Below are positions 16,053 to 21,998 of a DNA stretch of 21,998 nt, one piece after another. Origin of the DNA: Alphaproteobacteria bacterium (GTDB lineage: Bacteria > Pseudomonadota > Alphaproteobacteria > CAAGCB01 > CAG-977); assembly GCA_021639925.1 (NCBI GenBank), contig JAJXEL010000017.1, positions 1 through 21,998 of the forward strand, in the 5' to 3' direction. Every line of letters begins with the position of its first letter. The first letter of the stretch is position 1. The notes beneath the pieces were generated by a model. That model saw only the letters and a program-made list of their open reading frames with translations, searched no databases and was not told the DNA's origin. A program made the translations under genes and the position numbers.

Positions 16053-16567
16053 TTAATCAGCTCCGCCAGTTGTTTCATACGTTCCGCCGTAATGCGCATA
16101 TAAGAATGGCAGATCGCCGCCGCCAAAGCGTCCGCCGCATCGGGCCGCAGCTTTCCCGCCGCGGGCAGCAGCGTATGAACCATCATGTCCACCTGCTGTT
16201 TTTCAGCGTGCCCCGCCCCGACGACAGCCTTTTTGATCTGGTTCGGCGTATATTCCGTTACCGATATTCCCGCCTGCGCCGGCGCCAGCAGAACAACGCC
16301 GCGCGCCTGCCCCAGCTTTAACGTCGAATTCGGATTTTTATTAACGAAAGTTTCTTCTACCGCCGCTTCGTCCGGGGAAAAATCGGAAACGACCGTACGA
16401 ATTTGTCCGTGCAGCTCTGCCAGACGTTCCGCCAAAGACAGAGAATCCGTCGAATCCGCAACCCCCGCCGCCACAAAAGACAACCGGGAATCGCGACTGT
16501 CGACAACGGCCCAGCCGGTATGGCGCAGACCGGGATCCAGCCCTAAAATCCGTACGGTTTTTCCCAA
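16049..16567 (-). CDS. ruvC: Holliday junction resolvase RuvC (TTG start)
   Basis: RuvC is the endonuclease that cuts junctions held by RuvAB. The 172-residue protein keeps the acidic catalytic set: Asp in ILGLDPGLRHTGW near the N-terminus, Glu in AVEETFVNKNPNSTLKLGQA, and the Asp pair in LRPDAADALAAAICH. No ATG or GTG lies ahead of the conserved ILGLDPG strand. The TTG at 16567 is chosen because GGAAGGG lies 6 bases upstream, and it starts 3 bases after the yebC stop. The rare start may lower expression relative to ruvAB. Confidence 0.95.
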   Translation of the reverse strand: MGKTVRILGLDPGLRHTGWAVVDSRDSRLSFVAAGVADSTDSLSLAERLAELHGQIRTVVSDFSPDEAAVEETFVNKNPNSTLKLGQARGVVLLAPAQAGISVTEYTPNQIKKAVVGAGHAEKQQVDMMVHTLLPAAGKLRPDAADALAAAICHSYMRITAERMKQLAELIK

Positions 16568-16570
16568 GAC

Positions 16571-17320
16571 TTACCCTTCCAGCTGCGCCATGATTTCATC
16601 AGAAACCGAAACGTTTGACGCAACGCGCTGAACGTCTTCTTCATCGTTCAGGGTTTCAACGAAATCAAAGAATTTTTTGGCCGTTTCGACGTCGTTCAGT
16701 TCGGCTTCGACCAAGGGCTTCCAGTCAAAACGGCAGATTGTCGGCGTATCGAATTTGGCTTCCAGCGCTTCGCGCACCGCCCCCAGATCGTCGGGCGCGC
16801 AGATAATGCGATGGCTTTCTTCGTCGGATTCGACATCGTCCGCGCCGGCTTCCAAAGCGGCTTCAAACACAGTGTCGGCGTCGGCGACGGCGGCGGGATA
16901 TTCGATCAGTCCGATGCGCTGAAAGTTAAAAGCCACAGATCCCGTTTCCCCCATCACACAGCCGGCTTTGCCGAAAATCGAACGGACGATCGGCGCAGTG
17001 CGTTTGGGGTTGTCCGTCAAAGCTTCGACGATAACGGCGACATTGCCGGGACCGAATCCTTCGTAACGGATTTCTTCATAATTTGCGGAATCACCGGCAG
17101 CCGCTTTGTCAATCGCGCGTTTAATATTGTCTTTGGGCATATTTTCGGCGCGGGCGGCGGCTATCGCGGCGCGCAGGCGCGGGTTATAAGCCGGATCGGG
17201 CAGCCCGGATTTCGCGGCGACCGTAATTTCACGGCCCAGTTTGGAAAAGGTGCGGGCGCGGATCTTATCCTGCGCGCCTTTGCGGTGCATAATGTTTTTA
17301 AATTGAGAATGACCAGACAT
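16571..17320 (-). CDS. yebC: YebC/TACO1-family protein
   Basis: This conserved cytosolic protein family is described both as a transcription regulator and, for several members, as a factor that helps ribosomes through proline-rich stretches. The 249-residue product starts with the family hallmark MSGHSQFKNIMHRKGAQDK. It continues with the AIAAARAENMPKDNIKRAI segment and YEGFGPGNVAVIVEALTDN. The TACO1-type layout of three domains is preserved and acidic residues dominate the middle part. The ATG at 17320 has AGAGGAG 5 bases upstream. Its location directly upstream of ruvCAB is the classic proteobacterial arrangement. Confidence 0.97.
   Translation of the reverse strand: MSGHSQFKNIMHRKGAQDKIRARTFSKLGREITVAAKSGLPDPAYNPRLRAAIAAARAENMPKDNIKRAIDKAAAGDSANYEEIRYEGFGPGNVAVIVEALTDNPKRTAPIVRSIFGKAGCVMGETGSVAFNFQRIGLIEYPAAVADADTVFEAALEAGADDVESDEESHRIICAPDDLGAVREALEAKFDTPTICRFDWKPLVEAELNDVETAKKFFDFVETLNDEEDVQRVASNVSVSDEIMAQLEG
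16574..16580 (-). promoter_or_regulatory. Ribosome binding site that fixes the ruvC TTG start
   Basis: GGAAGGG ends directly at the yebC TAA stop and lies 6 bases before the TTG used by ruvC. It is the only well-placed Shine-Dalgarno ahead of the conserved RuvC N-terminus. Confidence 0.7.
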
Positions 17321-17375
17321 GACACTCCTCTAGTCTTTTAGGTTAAAACTGATTTCGTTTTTCTTTTAACACCAT

Positions 17376-18191
17376 TTAAAGCGGCGGTAAAGATTCCTGT
17401 AAACGTCCGCCATACCGAATCATATAAATTTTTTCGGCCAGCCCCGTTGAATCGTTCGTATCGATCATAACGCCGCAAACGGTCGCCTCCCCTTTTTCGG
17501 GACTGTACTTTTCGGACGCCCTGTTTGTAACAAAGCGGCGTACCGGTTCGGTTTTGTTCATGCCGATCACGGAATCGAAACACCCGCACATGCCCGCGTC
17601 GGTCAGATAAGCCGTGCCGCCGGGCAAAATCTGCGCGTCCGCCGTCGGAATATGCGTATGCGTCCCGACAACCAGACTGACCGTCCCGTCCAGATACTGT
17701 CCCAAGGCCATTTTTTCGCTGGTCGCTTCGGCATGAATATCGACGATCATCGCCTGCGCGTCATGTCCCAGTTTAACGGCGTCGGTCCATTGCCGGGCGG
17801 CAAAAAACGGATTTTCAATCGAATCCATATAAACACGTCCCTGCACATGCAGAACGCCTATGCCGCGCCCGTCCGGCAGGCGGTAAAAGCCCGCCCCTTT
17901 TCCGGGGGTTCCGGCGGGATAATTCGCCGGACGCAGCAAACGGTTTTCCGTGTCCAAAAGCGGCTGTATTTCTTTGGCGATCCAGCCATGATTGCCCGAA
18001 GTAATAACATCGGCGCCGCCGGCGAACAATTCGCGGCAGACGCTTAAACTCAGCCCGAATCCGTGCGCGGCGTTATCGCCGTTAACAATAACGAAATCAA
18101 TATGATATTTCCGCCGCAATCCCGGCAGCGTTTCCGCGACCAGACGGCGGCCTGATTTTCCGACGACGTCCCCTAAAAACAAAACACGCAT
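17376..18191 (-). CDS. YmdB-type metallophosphoesterase (TIGR00282 family)
   Basis: Members of this dinuclear-metal family (Bacillus YmdB) hydrolyse 2',3'-cyclic nucleotides. The 271-residue protein aligns from end to end with what I recall of YmdB. It has GDVVG with Asp8, VNGDN (36-40), SGNHGW with Asn67 and His68, LRPANYPAGTPGKG (86-99), the metal/catalytic histidine in DIHAEATSEK (151-160) and GTHTHIPTAD (176-185). Two differences from the usual motifs are visible: NGDN instead of NGEN at a metal ligand, and GNHGWI instead of GNHTWD. The start overlaps the fthC stop by one base (TAATG), so the two are coupled. The biological substrate here is unknown. Confidence 0.88.
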   Translation of the reverse strand: MRVLFLGDVVGKSGRRLVAETLPGLRRKYHIDFVIVNGDNAAHGFGLSLSVCRELFAGGADVITSGNHGWIAKEIQPLLDTENRLLRPANYPAGTPGKGAGFYRLPDGRGIGVLHVQGRVYMDSIENPFFAARQWTDAVKLGHDAQAMIVDIHAEATSEKMALGQYLDGTVSLVVGTHTHIPTADAQILPGGTAYLTDAGMCGCFDSVIGMNKTEPVRRFVTNRASEKYSPEKGEATVCGVMIDTNDSTGLAEKIYMIRYGGRLQESLPPL

Positions 18192-18763
18192 TACAGTCCC
18201 TTTATGATTTCTTTTTCCGTCAGGATAAAGTTGAGTTTTTCATCTGTGTTTTCCAGCGGCACTTCCTGTATTTCCTGATCGGAAAAAGCGACGCCGACGA
18301 CGACGGGATTTGTTTTGGCGCGCAATTCGGCGACGGTTCTGTCATAAAATCCGCCGCCGTACCCCAGCCGTCCGCCGCGGCGGTCAAAAGCCAGCAAAGG
18401 CAGCAGCAGCACATCGGGCAGAACGGCTTCGTATTTTTCGTTGGGCTGTTCGGTGCCGTAAGGGCCCGCCACCAGTTCGGCGCCGGGTTCCCAGCGCCTG
18501 AAGACCAAAGGATCCGTTTTAGCGACGACGACGGGCAGACAAACCGTCGTTCCTTTGTTGAACAGGGAAAGCATTAACGGGCGCACGTCCAGTTCCGTTT
18601 TCATCGGCCAGTAAGCGGAAACGACGGGGTTTTCCGGCAAAGGCAGTTCGTTAAACAGCGTTATGATTTCCTGAGCGCACCACAGGGCATGATCCAAAGC
18701 GATTTCGGAACGTTTATGGACGGCTTTTGTCCGCAGTTGTCGTTTCAGAAAAGTATAATCCAT
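18191..18763 (-). CDS. fthC: 5-formyltetrahydrofolate cyclo-ligase
   Basis: This cytosolic enzyme (also called YgfA or 5-FCL) converts 5-formyl-THF to 5,10-methenyl-THF with ATP, recycling a storage or inhibitory folate. The 190-residue product has the basic N-terminus KRQLRTKAVHKR, the AYWPMKTELDVRPL region (50-63), and the signature LAFDRRGGRLGYGGGFYD (124-141) for ATP and folate binding. The start ATG at 18763 has only a GAAG element upstream. It lies just after the 6S RNA gene, as in E. coli where ssrS and ygfA share a transcript. Confidence 0.95.
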   Translation of the reverse strand: MDYTFLKRQLRTKAVHKRSEIALDHALWCAQEIITLFNELPLPENPVVSAYWPMKTELDVRPLMLSLFNKGTTVCLPVVVAKTDPLVFRRWEPGAELVAGPYGTEQPNEKYEAVLPDVLLLPLLAFDRRGGRLGYGGGFYDRTVAELRAKTNPVVVGVAFSDQEIQEVPLENTDEKLNFILTEKEIIKGL

Positions 18764-18788
18764 TCTTCAGCTTTCATAGATTTACCGC

Positions 18789-18981
18789 GGGGAAAAGACC
18801 TCTCTGACCGTCGAACCGAAACACGCGTCGCGTGGGCCGCTTTGTATAGGTGGGCGCCGTAATACGGCAGGACTTCGAACTAATGAAAGCGCGTTATCCG
18901 CCGCAGGGACAGCTCCCGTAAAGTAAAACGTTGGCCCCGAGTACCAGCGGGATTCTAACGAATCGAAAAGTCACTTTCCCC
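18789..18981 (-). ncRNA. ssrS: 6S RNA
   Basis: 6S RNA binds sigma-70 RNA polymerase as a promoter mimic in stationary phase. The 193-base stretch between zapA and fthC has no ORF and folds into a long imperfect rod. The closing stem pairs GGGGAAA (18981-18975) with TTTCCCC (18795-18789). After a short bulge it continues as GACTTTTC with GAGAGGTC, including G-U pairs. A hairpin GCCGT-ATT-ACGGC and a CGGCGCCCACCTA stretch occur in the second half; I recall the latter from alphaproteobacterial 6S RNAs. Location between zapA and the 5-FCL gene is the classic ssrS synteny. Exact ends are estimated from the closing stem. No terminator follows, so the RNA is probably processed from, or shared with, the fthC transcript. 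Confidence 0.88.
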
Positions 18982-18989
18982 TGTTTCAG

Positions 18990-19018
18990 AGATTACGCAT
19001 TTTCAACCGTTTCGGCAA
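18990..19018 (-). promoter_or_regulatory. Weak candidate promoter for 6S RNA
   Basis: Inside the 3' end of zapA the minus strand shows TTGCCG (19018-19013), a 17-bp spacer and TAATCT (18995-18990). This ends 8 bases before the predicted 5' end of 6S RNA. The -10 match is only 3/6, so this is tentative; read-through from zapA plus processing is the alternative. Confidence 0.25.
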
Positions 19019-19316
19019 CAGTTGAAATGCGCCGCGATACTTTTTCTATTAATTGGACGGTTTGGGATAAAACTTCCGGCGATACGGCGTTTTCCGCCTG
19101 AGACCGGGCAAGTTCCTGATTTTTTTCGGTTAAATCGCTGGCCAGCAGCAAAGCCCCCATCACCAGCCCCAAAGATTCCGAAACCGGCATGCGCGATTTG
19201 ATAAAGCCGACTTTTTCGTCAAGCATCGACGCCAGGTTTTTCAAATTTTCTTCCTGTCCTTCGCCGCAGGAAACGACGTATTTTTGCCCGCCGACAAATA
19301 ATTGAACGTCCGCCAT
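18993..19316 (-). CDS. zapA: Cell division protein ZapA
   Basis: ZapA is a small cytosolic protein that bundles FtsZ filaments at the division site. The 107-residue product begins MADVQLFVGGQKYVVSCGEG, matching the N-terminal domain that binds FtsZ. It continues with NLKNLASMLDEKVGFIKSRM and SLGLVMGALLLASDLTEKNQ, followed by the C-terminal coiled-coil helix (about 60-105). The ATG at 19316 has AAGGGGATAACC upstream. It starts 2 bases after the stop of the coiled-coil gene upstream, so the two form an operon from the promoter at 19976-20004. 6S RNA follows after 11 bases. Confidence 0.95.
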   Translation of the reverse strand: MADVQLFVGGQKYVVSCGEGQEENLKNLASMLDEKVGFIKSRMPVSESLGLVMGALLLASDLTEKNQELARSQAENAVSPEVLSQTVQLIEKVSRRISTVAETVENA

Positions 19317-19318
19317 GG

Positions 19319-19945
19319 TTATCCCCTTAAAATCTTCAGTTCTTCAAGAGTCGAATCCAACCGTTCGGAAGCTTCGATCGTCGTCTGTTTTAATTCCTCA
19401 TACGCCTGACGCGCGCCGTCCAGTTCGATGGACAGGTTTTCTTTTTCAACGTTCAGATCCTCTTTTTCTTTCCGCGCCGCCGCCAGTTCGGAACGCAGCC
19501 GGGCGTTTTCTTCGTTCAAAGCGGCGATCCGGTCTTCGTCCGCGGCGTTATCCCCCGCGCCTTCCCTGACGCGCCTTAATTCTTGTTCGGCATCTTCTTT
19601 GGCCTTGATCAAAGCGGGACGTTCGCGTCCCCAGCCTTCGCGGAATTTTTTAAACTGTTCGCGTTCGCCCAACAGCTGGTTCTTTTCGGCGATCAAACGG
19701 TTACGCACTGAAATCAGTTCTTCTTTTTCCACGCGCAGCTGTTCGAAATCCGATTCGTTTTTTTGCGCCAGCGACAAATCCTGCCCGGCGCGATCCAAAG
19801 CCGACTGCAATTCCCGGCATTGTTCGCGCAGCTCTTCCGTCTGCTTTTGCTTTTCAACAATCTTTTCCGCCGCGGCGTCCAAACGCTGGGCGGCCTGCGC
19901 CAGTCCTTCCAATGCGGATTGCAGCTGTCCCTGTAAACTCAACAC
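19319..19945 (-). CDS. Coiled-coil protein upstream of zapA
   Basis: I recognise no named family with certainty. The 208-residue protein is almost wholly predicted coiled coil, with heptad-like runs rich in Glu, Gln, Leu, Arg and Lys and an interruption near residues 108-115 (GWGRERPALI). A short Gly/Asn/Asp hinge lies near residues 129-136 (EGAGDNAADED). There is no signal peptide or TM segment, so it should be cytosolic. The C-terminus RLDSTLEELKILRG recalls the small coiled-coil proteins often encoded before zapA in alphaproteobacteria. The start is a non-ATG codon: GTG at 19945 or TTG at 19942, after GGAGAAGG. Two bases separate it from zapA. A role as a partner of ZapA or FtsZ is inference. 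Confidence 0.8.
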   Translation of the reverse strand: MLSLQGQLQSALEGLAQAAQRLDAAAEKIVEKQKQTEELREQCRELQSALDRAGQDLSLAQKNESDFEQLRVEKEELISVRNRLIAEKNQLLGEREQFKKFREGWGRERPALIKAKEDAEQELRRVREGAGDNAADEDRIAALNEENARLRSELAAARKEKEDLNVEKENLSIELDGARQAYEELKQTTIEASERLDSTLEELKILRG

Positions 19946-19975
19946 CCTTCTCCACAGTCAAAACAATTTTCATTT

Positions 19976-20004
19976 AAGATAAAGGCGTTCTGTTTTTTGT
20001 GCAA
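19976..20004 (-). promoter_or_regulatory. Candidate sigma-70 promoter of the coiled-coil/zapA operon
   Basis: The minus strand reads TTGCAC (20004-19999), a 17-bp A-rich spacer, then TATCTT (19981-19976). Transcription would start near 19969, about 24 bases ahead of the coding start. The -35 box is one arm of the GTGCAA/TTGCAC dyad. Confidence 0.5.
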
Positions 20005-20018
20005 CAGCCTTCTTGCAC
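19999..20018. repeat. GTGCAA-N8-TTGCAC inverted repeat, possible operator
   Basis: There are two perfect 6-base arms (19999-20004 and 20013-20018) with centres 14 bases apart. The left arm coincides with the -35 box of the leftward zapA promoter, and the right arm lies 14 bases before the -35 box of the rightward promoter. The position and symmetry would suit a dimeric repressor. A chance repeat of this size is also possible. Confidence 0.35.
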
Positions 20019-20032
20019 CTTTTCGGCTTGAG

Positions 20033-20061
20033 TTGACAAACGCGGCGCATTCTGCCGTAAT
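20033..20061 (+). promoter_or_regulatory. Candidate sigma-70 promoter of the ThiE-like gene
   Basis: The sequence has a perfect TTGACA (20033-20038), a 17-bp spacer and CGTAAT (20056-20061, 4/6 match). It points at the ThiE-like gene, whose ATG at 20093 would have a leader of about 25 bases. Confidence 0.6.
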
Positions 20062-20092
20062 AATCAGGTGTCCGGATTTATGGAGAATGACA

Positions 20093-20578
20093 ATGCAGCA
20101 AGGACTTTATCTGATCGCGCCCGACGGAACGGACGAAAACGAACTGAAAAAACGGTTTGACCGCTTCTGCGCCGAAGAAACGCCCGACGCGCTGCTGTTT
20201 GATCCGGCCGGCCGGCCGGTCGAAGCCGTCCGTCGTTTTACGAATGAAGTCCAGGCAAAAAACGTCGCCCTGATCTTTAAAAACGATATTGGCCTGGCAC
20301 TGCGGCTGCCGGCGGACGGTGTGCAAATTCCTTATCAGCCCGACATCAAAAAAATCAGAAAACAAACGGCGGACATTTCTTTGGGCGTTATCTGCGCCAC
20401 ACGCGACGAAGCCATGCGCGCCGGAGAAGCCGGAGCCGATTATATCGGCTTTGACACGCCGGACGCGGCGGATCTGACACAGTGGTGGAGCGAACTGTTT
20501 ACGGTGCCGTGCGTTGATTTCAATCCCGGCTGTCCGTCAACGGCGGCGGATTTCCGGATCGCCGTTCTGGCCGGTTAA
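20093..20578 (+). CDS. Short ThiE/TenI-like TIM-barrel protein
   Basis: The 161-residue product resembles thiamine phosphate synthase. An initial strand GLYLIAP is followed by a ThiE-like middle block (VALIFKNDIGLALRLPADGVQIP, about 66-88; cf. the family's INDRVDLALxxGADGVHLG) and then GVICATRDEAMRAGEAGADYIGF (about 103-125). The family's usual length is about 210 residues. Here the last strand PCVDFNPGCPST and a short helix end the protein, and the C-terminal phosphate-loop region with GADGVAV is missing. The Asn-Asp pair survives as KND, but the VHLG loop reads VQIP. Catalytic activity is therefore doubtful. The start at 20093 is chosen over upstream in-frame codons because GGAG (20082-20085) lies 7 bases before it. 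Its end overlaps the GtrA-like gene tail-to-tail. Confidence 0.75.
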   Translation: MQQGLYLIAPDGTDENELKKRFDRFCAEETPDALLFDPAGRPVEAVRRFTNEVQAKNVALIFKNDIGLALRLPADGVQIPYQPDIKKIRKQTADISLGVICATRDEAMRAGEAGADYIGFDTPDAADLTQWWSELFTVPCVDFNPGCPSTAADFRIAVLAG

Positions 20579-20990
20579 AGACAAACGTTTTATTCAGTAC
20601 ATATCCCAGCAAAGCCACCGGCAGCACCAGTACCGCTCCGGCGATGTATTTATCGGCCAGCCCTGCAATTTCCAACAGCTTTAATCCGGCGACATTCGCC
20701 ATATAAACAACAATGTAAACGCCGATGAAACGCCCCAGCAGATGCGGTTGGAAATCTTTAAAAACAACGCGGCCGAACGTCTGAAAATTAAATAAAACGC
20801 CGCAAACCGTCGCGACGGCGACCGCCGCGGCATAATGCAGCCCCGCGTAAATCAACAAAGAATAAAGGGAATAATAAAAGACGGTATTTACGCCCCCCAT
20901 AATCAGAAACAAAATAAACTGTTCCGAAAAACCCGTGACTTTCATGCCCAGACGGACGCCCCGAAAAAAGAATTCTTTTAACGTTTTCAT
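20520..20990 (-). CDS. GtrA-family membrane protein
   Basis: GtrA-like proteins are small four-TM inner-membrane proteins tied to cell-surface polysaccharide synthesis, often proposed to move lipid-linked sugars. The 156-residue product has TM segments near residues 22-42 (FILFLIMGGVNTVFYYSLYS), 45-67, 82-100 (FIGVYIVVYMANVAGL) and 110-130, with the conserved VNTVFYY and FNFQTFGRVVF regions and the NKTFVF end motif. Beyond NKTFVF an 18-residue Arg/Pro/Asp tail reads across the end of the ThiE-like gene. The ATG at 20990 overlaps the epmA stop (ATGA), implying coupling; an ATG at 21005 is a less favoured alternative. The sugar or lipid substrate cannot be told. Confidence 0.85.
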   Translation of the reverse strand: MKTLKEFFFRGVRLGMKVTGFSEQFILFLIMGGVNTVFYYSLYSLLIYAGLHYAAAVAVATVCGVLFNFQTFGRVVFKDFQPHLLGRFIGVYIVVYMANVAGLKLLEIAGLADKYIAGAVLVLPVALLGYVLNKTFVFNRPERRSGNPPPLTDSRD

Positions 20991-21998
20991 GCGACCGGCG
21001 CCCATAAAACGTCTTCGATCCGTTCCGCTCCCGTAATCAGCATGACCAGCCTGTCAACGCCGACGGCGATTCCGGCCGCCTCGGGCATGGCGGCGACGGC
21101 GCTGATAAAATCGTCGTCGATCGGATAACGTTCGCCGTACAGCTTTTCCTTTAAATCCATATCGTATTCGAACCGTTCGCGCTGTTCTGCCGCATCGGTT
21201 AATTCTGAAAAAGCATTCGCCAGCTCGACGTCGCCGACATAAACTTCGAAACGTTCGGCAAAACGGGGATCCGACGGCTTGCGGCGCGACAAAGCCGCCA
21301 TGCAGACGGGATAATCGTATAAAATCGTCGGCACGCCCCGCCCCAGCTCCGGTTCGATTTTTTCAAAAGCGATTCGGAAATAAATATCGTCCCAACGGTC
21401 GTCTGCGGAAACTTGTATCCCCAGCGTTTGCGCCACTTTTGCCAAAGGCCGCGGATCAGGTTCCAGCGTCGGTTCCGCCGGCAGCGTTTTTTCCAGATCA
21501 AACCCCGCATATTTGCGGCACGCCTGCGCCACCGATATTTTTTCCCACGGCGCGAACGGATCACATTCCCGGCCGTTTTCTTTTAAAACCTTAACGCCAC
21601 AGGCACGCGCGCAGGCGCGTACCAATTCAACCGTATCGTCCATTAACCGCGTATAATTCGCCTGCGCCCGGTACCATTCCAGCATGACAAATTCGGGGTG
21701 ATGACGCCGGGAACGTTCTTCGTTGCGGAAAACCCGCGCCATTTGGAAAATCCTGGGCAGTCCGGCGGCCAGCAGCTTTTTCATCGTAAATTCGGGCGAA
21801 GTATGCAGATACATCGTGCGGTCAGCCTGTCCGAACGGTTCGGCCAATTCGGTGCGAAAAGCTTTCAGGTGCGGTTCCAGACCGGGGGAAACCTGTAAAA
21901 TCGGCGTTTCAACCTCTAAAAAATCACGCTGGGTAAAAAAATGCCTGATCGTTTCCATTACCCTCGCCCTTTGTTTTAAAACGGGCAGACGACGGGCG
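20987..21998 (-). CDS. epmA: Elongation factor P lysine ligase EpmA (5' end off the window)
   Basis: EpmA (GenX/PoxA/YjeA) is a lysyl-tRNA-synthetase-like enzyme that attaches beta-lysine to elongation factor P, which helps ribosomes at polyproline. The visible 337 residues cover the class II catalytic core: motif 1 region EVETPILQVSPGLEPHL, motif 2 FRNEERSRRHHPEFVMLEWY and motif 3 AGIAVGVDRLVMLITG. There is no N-terminal anticodon-binding domain, which separates it from LysRS. An ATG at 21958 could be taken as the start, but the frame stays open to the edge. The upstream residues (ARRLPVLKQRARV) match the usual EpmA N-terminus, so the gene continues beyond the window. It is coupled to the GtrA gene. 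Confidence 0.93.
   Translation of the reverse strand, partial: ARRLPVLKQRARVMETIRHFFTQRDFLEVETPILQVSPGLEPHLKAFRTELAEPFGQADRTMYLHTSPEFTMKKLLAAGLPRIFQMARVFRNEERSRRHHPEFVMLEWYRAQANYTRLMDDTVELVRACARACGVKVLKENGRECDPFAPWEKISVAQACRKYAGFDLEKTLPAEPTLEPDPRPLAKVAQTLGIQVSADDRWDDIYFRIAFEKIEPELGRGVPTILYDYPVCMAALSRRKPSDPRFAERFEVYVGDVELANAFSELTDAAEQRERFEYDMDLKEKLYGERYPIDDDFISAVAAMPEAAGIAVGVDRLVMLITGAERIEDVLWAPVA

Noticed and set aside
19997..20092. Longer start for the ThiE-like gene at 19997
   Set aside because: It would begin upstream of the perfect TTGACA box and lacks a ribosome site; the added residues do not resemble the family.
20987..21958. Complete 323-residue EpmA starting at 21958
   Set aside because: The frame is open to the right edge and its upstream residues match the normal EpmA N-terminus, so the gene is cut by the window.
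1..21998. CRISPR arrays, insertion sequences, prophage genes, tRNA genes
   Set aside because: No direct-repeat/spacer pattern, transposase or integrase frame, or cloverleaf with a CCA end was seen on reading both strands.

Overview
The window reads as a stretch of chromosome from an alphaproteobacterium. The evidence is the gene order (yebC-ruvCAB-ybgC-tolQRAB-pal-cpoB-tilS-ftsH-glmM), the alphaproteobacterial form of SerC, and a 6S RNA gene between zapA and the 5-formyltetrahydrofolate cyclo-ligase gene. The cysteine-rich, growth-factor-receptor-like protein at the left edge recalls uncultivated gut/host-associated alphaproteobacteria (RF32-like lineages); that placement is inference from memory. 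No insertion sequence, CRISPR array, tRNA or rRNA was seen.

Layout. At the left edge is the 3' end of a plus-strand gene for a Cys-rich repeat protein. It converges on a minus-strand block, with two back-to-back terminator hairpins between them (548-619). From about 19945 down to 642 all genes lie on the minus strand with tiny gaps or overlaps. In transcription order they are: a coiled-coil protein, zapA, 6S RNA, fthC (5-FCL), a YmdB-type phosphoesterase, yebC, ruvC, ruvA, ruvB, two unrecognised genes (a two-TM protein and a secreted or membrane-anchored HExxH protein), ybgC, tolQ, tolR, tolA, tolB, pal, a second pal-like lipoprotein gene, cpoB, tilS, ftsH, glmM and serC. At about 19946-20092 there is a divergent promoter region. 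It fires leftward into zapA and rightward into a short ThiE-like gene. That gene runs tail-to-tail, overlapping by 59 bp, into a minus-strand pair: epmA (cut by the right edge) followed by a GtrA-family membrane protein gene.

How the genes work together. Most of the window is envelope and growth housekeeping: cell division (ZapA and Tol-Pal outer-membrane constriction), recombination (RuvABC), membrane proteolysis (FtsH), tRNA-Ile decoding (TilS), amino-sugar supply for peptidoglycan (GlmM) and serine synthesis (SerC). The least ordinary parts are: the coupled pair between ruvB and ybgC; a strong terminator-like hairpin whose 3' arm contains the tolQ Shine-Dalgarno; a tandem pal duplication with a terminator-like hairpin after each copy; and the divergent zapA/ThiE-like control region with a GTGCAA-N8-TTGCAC dyad.

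No gap without a gene exceeds 300 bases. The longest protein-free stretch (18764-18992) is filled by the 6S RNA gene.
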